Below are positions 25,806 through 29,560 of a DNA stretch of 29,560 nucleotides, in pieces. Source of the stretch: Agmasoma carcini (nom. nud.) (taxonomy: Eukaryota > Microsporidia > Thelohaniidae). The stretch is from NCBI GenBank assembly GCA_029232285.1, contig JAOXFI010000040.1, forward strand, positions 1 through 29,560, written 5' to 3'. The notes beneath the pieces were generated by a model. It was not told where the DNA came from. It saw nothing but the letters and a program-made list of their open reading frames with translations, and searched no databases. The first letter of the stretch is position 1; the number at the start of each line of letters is the position of its first letter. Made by a program: the position numbers and the translations under genes.

Positions 25806-26036
25806 ATGAAAGTTATATTGGAAATGTCTAATGTAAAAAGAGAAGATGTTAAAATAATCAGATATGATAAAGAAAGTAACCTTTTATACTTAACTGTGAA
25901 TGATAAGAGTTGTGTATATCAAATAGAAGATGTAATTGGTACTTATGTTGTAGTAAAGCATGATAATACTGTTGATTTGATTCATAAGAAGGTAGATGGA
26001 ACTAAAAGGGTTATGATACAGAAGAGTGTTAGATAA
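25806..26036 (+). CDS. Unidentified 76-residue protein
   Basis: I do not recognise it. The sequence has ordinary composition and an alternating beta-like pattern: VKIIRYDKESNLLYLTV, KSCVYQIEDVIGTYVVV, TVDLIHKKV, TKRVMIQK. This suggests a small beta-barrel or Sm-like/RNA-binding fold, but no family motif is visible. It has one cysteine and no membrane segment. The ATG is preceded by AAAATTTTAAAAATTTTATA, an AAATTT-like promoter element described for microsporidian genes. It is a plausible real gene because its composition differs sharply from the repeats on both sides. Confidence 0.6.
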   Translation: MKVILEMSNVKREDVKIIRYDKESNLLYLTVNDKSCVYQIEDVIGTYVVVKHDNTVDLIHKKVDGTKRVMIQKSVR

Positions 26037-26220
26037 TTAAAATATGATGGTATGTTATATAATAAAGTATAAATATTTATAATAGAACATTTAAGATTTG
26101 ATATTTAAAATTTAACATTCGATATTTAACATTTGAAATTTGATATTAAATATTTAACATTTGATATTTGATATTAAATATTTAACATTTGATATTAAAT
26201 ATTATCATAGAATATTTGAT
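26037..26220. repeat. TTTGATATTAAATATTTAACA repeat
   Basis: Words AACATTTGATATTTAA and GATATTAAATATTTAACATT recur from about 26085 to 26215. A 76-codon frame starting with TTG at 26189 begins inside this array and is not credible. Confidence 0.85.
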
Positions 26221-27105
26221 ATTTTATTATATTCTATATAGTTTTAAATTTCAATTTATTTGGTGTTTAATATATATAATAAATAGAATTATAGAAATGT
26301 ATGGTTTTTTAAAAAAGGAAAGGATAGTGATAAGCAATCTATTCAAGTTTAAAATATGTAAAATTAGTGAAAATTACAACATTTGTAATTCTACATGTAC
26401 TATTGATAGGATTAGTTGAATTTCAATATTCTATAAAATGATTTTAAGTAGTTTTCAAAAAACAAAATATTTGATGGGTTCATATTGGTTATTATAAAAA
26501 ACATAATTTTATTTATGCTTTCTATTTTGACTAAGACACCTAAGGGTATTCGATTATGAAAAAACATAATTTTTTTTATATTTATGCTTTATATGATAAT
26601 CAGGTTAGTTAGTAAACATTAAACAGTACTTACTAACATCTAAAAGTACTATTTAAGTGTTATAATAAAAAATTTGCTTTTTGTATTTCTCATGTCTCTA
26701 CCACATACTTATATTCAATCGAATATTTTTATACTAGTGTATTAGAAAAAATAATATAAATTGTTAATTTCTTTATATTGGGAATATAAAAATTATTTGT
26801 TTACTCTTCAATAATAGATAAAAGTGTAATCTTTAATAATAAAATCTTAGCCTTGATCCATACAATTGATCTATTTTATTGAAAATATAATAATAAACAT
26901 CAGTTGAATTTTATTTTATCTGATATAAACCCCATATCTTAACATTATATTCTAAATTTTGACTTTCAATCCAATGAATCAAGAGTATATACATTTATTC
27001 TTATAACTCTATTTGTAAGTTGATATGTAAAGATTAGAAATAGATAGAGAAATTCTATATTTAAAGACCTTTTGTTTTATAGTAAATAATGTAATATTTT
27101 TATAA
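26221..27105. other. Gene-free stretch with coding-like traces
   Basis: No intact gene. A short ATG frame (26298-26420) codes for 40 residues without any recognisable feature. On the minus strand about 26830-27000, reading through stops gives segments such as VYYYIFNKIDQLYGSRLRFYY that resemble old coding DNA, but no family is evident. A direct repeat (AAAAAACATAATTTTATTTATGCTTTCTAT at about 26495 and again near 26560) is also present. Confidence 0.4.
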
Positions 27106-27107
27106 TA

Positions 27108-27391
27108 TATGAACATCAACTACCATCTCCATTAAAATAGCTTAGATGTGTTGATATAACACCAACTACCATCTCATTATAACTATAATCATCCATTAAA
27201 ATAGCTTAGATGTATTGATATATAACACTAACTACCATCTCATTATGACTATAATCAACCATTATACATTAGAATAGCTTAGATGTATTGATATAACATC
27301 ACAACTACCATTTCCAACATAATTATACATTAAAAATTCTTAGATGTGTTGATATAACATCAACTACCATCTCCATTATACATTTCTCTAA
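27108..27391. repeat. About 50-70 bp tandem repeat upstream of Cdc16-like gene
   Basis: Four and a half copies of a unit running CAACTACCATCTCCATTA, ATAGCTTAGATGTGTTGATA, TAACAC, with inserts (TATAACTATAATCATC) in the middle copies. The final partial copy ends about 40 bp before the coding start, so the repeats sit where the promoter should be. Confidence 0.93.
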
Positions 27392-27427
27392 ATGACTAAC
27401 TATTTAATAAATTTTTTTTTTGTTTCC

Positions 27428-28738
27428 ATGGATTTAGAAGCACTCGTATATTCATATGCAGAGCAAGATCTATTCTTTTCATCCCTCCTTCTAGCCCAAC
27501 ATCTACTTAATAACAACTGTAGCGTCATAGTCCACTATTCTATCGCTAAATCTTTGTATTATTTAGGTTATTACAAAAAATTGGAAAGTTTTATACAAAT
27601 CTATCCAAATCTTTTAAATTATAGCGAAATTTACTTATTTTACTTAAAATCAAATCCTAATAAAATACTAAAAAAACACTTATTTTTTCAAAATGAACAA
27701 GAATTACCTTTACAAAAACCAAAAATTATAAAAATTAATATCAAATCACTTAAAACTTTCTTTAGAGGCTTAAATACCATTGATGGTGTTAGAAAAAAAC
27801 TATTTTTAGAATCTTATTCTATAGATAATCTTAATATTGAACCAATCATTTATATGATAAGAGAAAACCTTCTTCCTCCAGTAAAAGCCATTGAATACGT
27901 TAAAAATGATCTTAAATCTTTCTTTGTACCAAGTTCTAATATAATAAACCCAGTATTTATTATCATAGAAATTATAAATTATTATAGGGAAGAAAATCTA
28001 GAAGGAATTCTTAGATTAAGCTTAGATAAATTTTGTAATAGCGAATTTTCATATCTTTGCAGTGGAATTTATAATTTTAGAAAAAAAAGATATTTTGAAG
28101 CTTGTCAATCTTTGAAAAAGGCAGTAGAAAGTTGTAAGCATTCTGGTTTTTCACATTTATTCCTTGGATTGACGTATTCTATTCTTATGGAGATAGAATT
28201 AGCTGTCGAGAGTCTTGGTAAGGCTCATAGAATCATAGGATCTGAACTTAGTGCGTATCACCTAGCTTATGAGTATCAATCTATGAATTATTTTCTTAAG
28301 TCAAAATATTATTATTTTAAGGTTAGTCATTCTAGTTATGTCAATAATTGTTTGTATAATTTGATATATAATGAAGATTATGATGAAGCTATGAAAATAA
28401 TTGAAGAAAAGGGTATAATTAATATATTAAAGCCTTATTGTTTGTTATTTAAGGGAGAATATGATAAATCTAAGGAGGTATTGAAGGTTTTAGATAAGAA
28501 TGAAGAATATTATGCATTAAGTGGGTATTTAAATCACTTAGTTGATAATTTTGAGGGTGCTATTGTTGATTATAATAAATCTTTAGATATAAAACCTAAT
28601 CTTATGGTTAGAAATTTATTAGAGATGGCCATAGAGAATTCATTTGGGAAGAAAGAGAATGCAGCGTTTAATTTTACAAATTCATTGTTTGAGACTATAA
28701 GTTATGGTGAGAGGTGTTTGAAGTTGCACCATTTTTAA
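27428..28738 (+). CDS. Cdc16/APC6-like TPR subunit of the anaphase-promoting complex
   Basis: TPR scaffold protein of the APC/C ubiquitin ligase that drives mitotic exit. From the ATG at 27428 it has 436 residues. An upstream in-frame ATG (27392) would add MTNYLINFFFVS, but CC directly before 27428 and the family N-terminus favour the later one. The start MDLEALVYSYAEQDLFFSSL, then LLAQHLL, matches the Cdc16 N-terminal dimerisation TPR. In the second half, SGIYNFRKKRYFEACQSLKK is followed by HLFLGLTYSILMEIELAVES and AYHLAYEYQSMNYFLKSKYY, the consecutive TPRs of Cdc16. A later TPR contains DNFEGAIVDYNKSLDIKPN. Cdc23 or Cdc27 is possible, but the HLxLxxEYxxxN pattern points to Cdc16. AATAAA overlaps the stop (28737-28742). 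Confidence 0.72.
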   Translation: MDLEALVYSYAEQDLFFSSLLLAQHLLNNNCSVIVHYSIAKSLYYLGYYKKLESFIQIYPNLLNYSEIYLFYLKSNPNKILKKHLFFQNEQELPLQKPKIIKINIKSLKTFFRGLNTIDGVRKKLFLESYSIDNLNIEPIIYMIRENLLPPVKAIEYVKNDLKSFFVPSSNIINPVFIIIEIINYYREENLEGILRLSLDKFCNSEFSYLCSGIYNFRKKRYFEACQSLKKAVESCKHSGFSHLFLGLTYSILMEIELAVESLGKAHRIIGSELSAYHLAYEYQSMNYFLKSKYYYFKVSHSSYVNNCLYNLIYNEDYDEAMKIIEEKGIINILKPYCLLFKGEYDKSKEVLKVLDKNEEYYALSGYLNHLVDNFEGAIVDYNKSLDIKPNLMVRNLLEMAIENSFGKKENAAFNFTNSLFETISYGERCLKLHHF

Positions 28739-28749
28739 TAAAATTTTGA

Positions 28750-29065
28750 ATTGATATTTATGTGATATTCATGTGATATTCATGTGATGTGATGTGATGT
28801 GATATGTGATATGTGATATGGTATGGTATGTGATATGGTATGGTATGATATGATATGATATGATATGATATGGTATGGTATGATATGATATGATATGGTA
28901 TGGTATGATATGATATGATGTGATATGATATGATATTTATGTGATGTGATATGATGTGATATGATATGATATTTATATATGTGATATGATATGGTATGGT
29001 ATGATATGATATGATATGATATGGTATGATATGGTATGATGTGTATTTATATGTATCTATTTGAT
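28750..29065. repeat. 5-bp satellite GATAT/GGTAT/GATGT
   Basis: Pentamers TGATA, TGGTA and TGATG follow one another for about 300 bp, with a few interruptions (ATTTATATATGTG, ATTCATGTGATAT). It starts about 15 bp after the Cdc16-like stop codon. Confidence 0.95.
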
Positions 29066-29119
29066 ATTCATGTGATATGTGATATTTATGTGTGTATTTT
29101 AAAAGGATAGCCTAAATAC

Positions 29120-29350
29120 ATTTTATTATATGATGAATATAGGTTTAGCCTTTATCAATATAATGGTTCTAGTTTTGTACTACAAAGAAAAGATATAAGA
29201 TTTAATACTAAATATTTAAAATACAATGAAATATCAGTGATAGTTACATATAATTTAAAGAAATAGAAAGACTTATGGGCTTATGTTTATTTATGAATCA
29301 ATATAATTTTATACAGGATTGGGAAAACCATTATGACATATTCATAGTTA
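29120..29350 (+). pseudogene. Decayed Tc1/mariner-type transposase fragment
   Basis: The frame at 29120 reads ILLYDEYRFSLYQYNGSSFV, then LQRKDIRFNTKYLKYNEISV and IVTYNLKK, then a stop (29264-29266). After it come KDLWAYVYL and more stops. The (S/Y)DE-x-x-F block, the VxRRxGxR-like segment and the following V-x-V run are the region around the first catalytic Asp of Tc1/mariner DDE transposases. Upstream parts are missing (replaced by the satellite) and downstream stops make it dead. No inverted repeats were seen. Confidence 0.68.
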
Positions 29351-29484
29351 AAATCAATATTATACATATTGTTTTATAACGACATATAAAAATATTAAAT
29401 AATTAATATTAGAAATTATTTTGAAAATGTTGATAAGAGAACATGTAGGTGCATGAATATAACATGTCTTCCTAGAAAATATTT
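29351..29484. other. AT-rich remnant between transposase relic and terminal repeat
   Basis: No gene or repeat recognised; it could be the decayed tail of the Tc1/mariner copy. Confidence 0.4.
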
Positions 29485-29513
29485 TAGTTAGTTAGTTTAG
29501 TTAGTTAGTTAGT

Positions 29514-29544
<31 letters not shown>

Positions 29545-29560
29545 AGTTAGTTAGTTAGTT
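29485..29560. repeat. TTAG-type repeat at right window edge
   Basis: GTTAGTTAGTTAGTTTAGTT words run to the last base. This is the reverse-complement class of the CTAA arrays elsewhere in the window, so the two window ends carry related repeats in inverted orientation. Confidence 0.95.

Noticed and set aside
26189..26419. 76-codon plus frame
   Set aside because: It begins with TTG inside an AT-rich tandem repeat and has no recognisable protein features.

Overview
The window looks like a piece of a microsporidian (obligate intracellular fungal-lineage parasite) genome. The strongest evidence is a tandem pair of genes that fit polar tube proteins 1 and 2 (11351-12571 and 13990-14850). Supporting evidence is very AT-rich DNA, short intron-less eukaryotic genes, CC/CCC tracts just before several start codons, AATAAA signals fused to stop codons, and shortened versions of universal eukaryotic proteins. 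Genus is not fixed by what I can see; a Nosema/Vairimorpha-like or Hamiltosporidium-like species with a repeat-rich, expanded genome would fit.

Layout. Positions 1-4816 hold no intact gene: a CTAA-type minisatellite at the left edge, a decayed Ty3/gypsy-type integrase on the minus strand (about 1310-1940), a perfect-length 20-bp tandem repeat (2421-2580) and two decayed Merlin-type transposase fragments (2915-3193, 3763-3849). From 4817 to 9991 come cytosolic leucyl-tRNA synthetase, a DP-type (E2F partner) transcription factor on the minus strand, and a SNAP-25/Sec9-like Qbc SNARE. From 11351 to 14850 is the polar tube pair. From 15406 to 21719 all genes are on the plus strand: a Tom70-like import receptor, two tandem RRM proteins with long charged repeats, eIF2 beta and an Orc1/Cdc6 ATPase. 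From 21909 to 25149 all genes are on the minus strand: a small Yos1-like membrane protein, a Nop9-like Pumilio protein, an unidentified 161-residue protein and tRNA-Ala(UGC). From 25259 to 28738 are a small charged protein (possibly Lso2/CCDC124-like), an unidentified 76-residue protein and a Cdc16/APC6-like TPR protein. The right end has a 5-bp satellite, a decayed Tc1/mariner transposase and a TTAG-type repeat.

Functionally the intact genes cover translation (LeuRS, eIF2 beta, tRNA-Ala), ribosome making (Nop9), replication and cell cycle (Orc1/Cdc6, DP, Cdc16), membrane traffic (SNARE, Yos1), mitosome import (Tom70) and the infection organelle (PTP1, PTP2). They are not an operon; each has its own promoter region. 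The two most striking features are that almost every gap between genes carries its own, locus-specific minisatellite, and that the editing site of LeuRS appears to have been lost.
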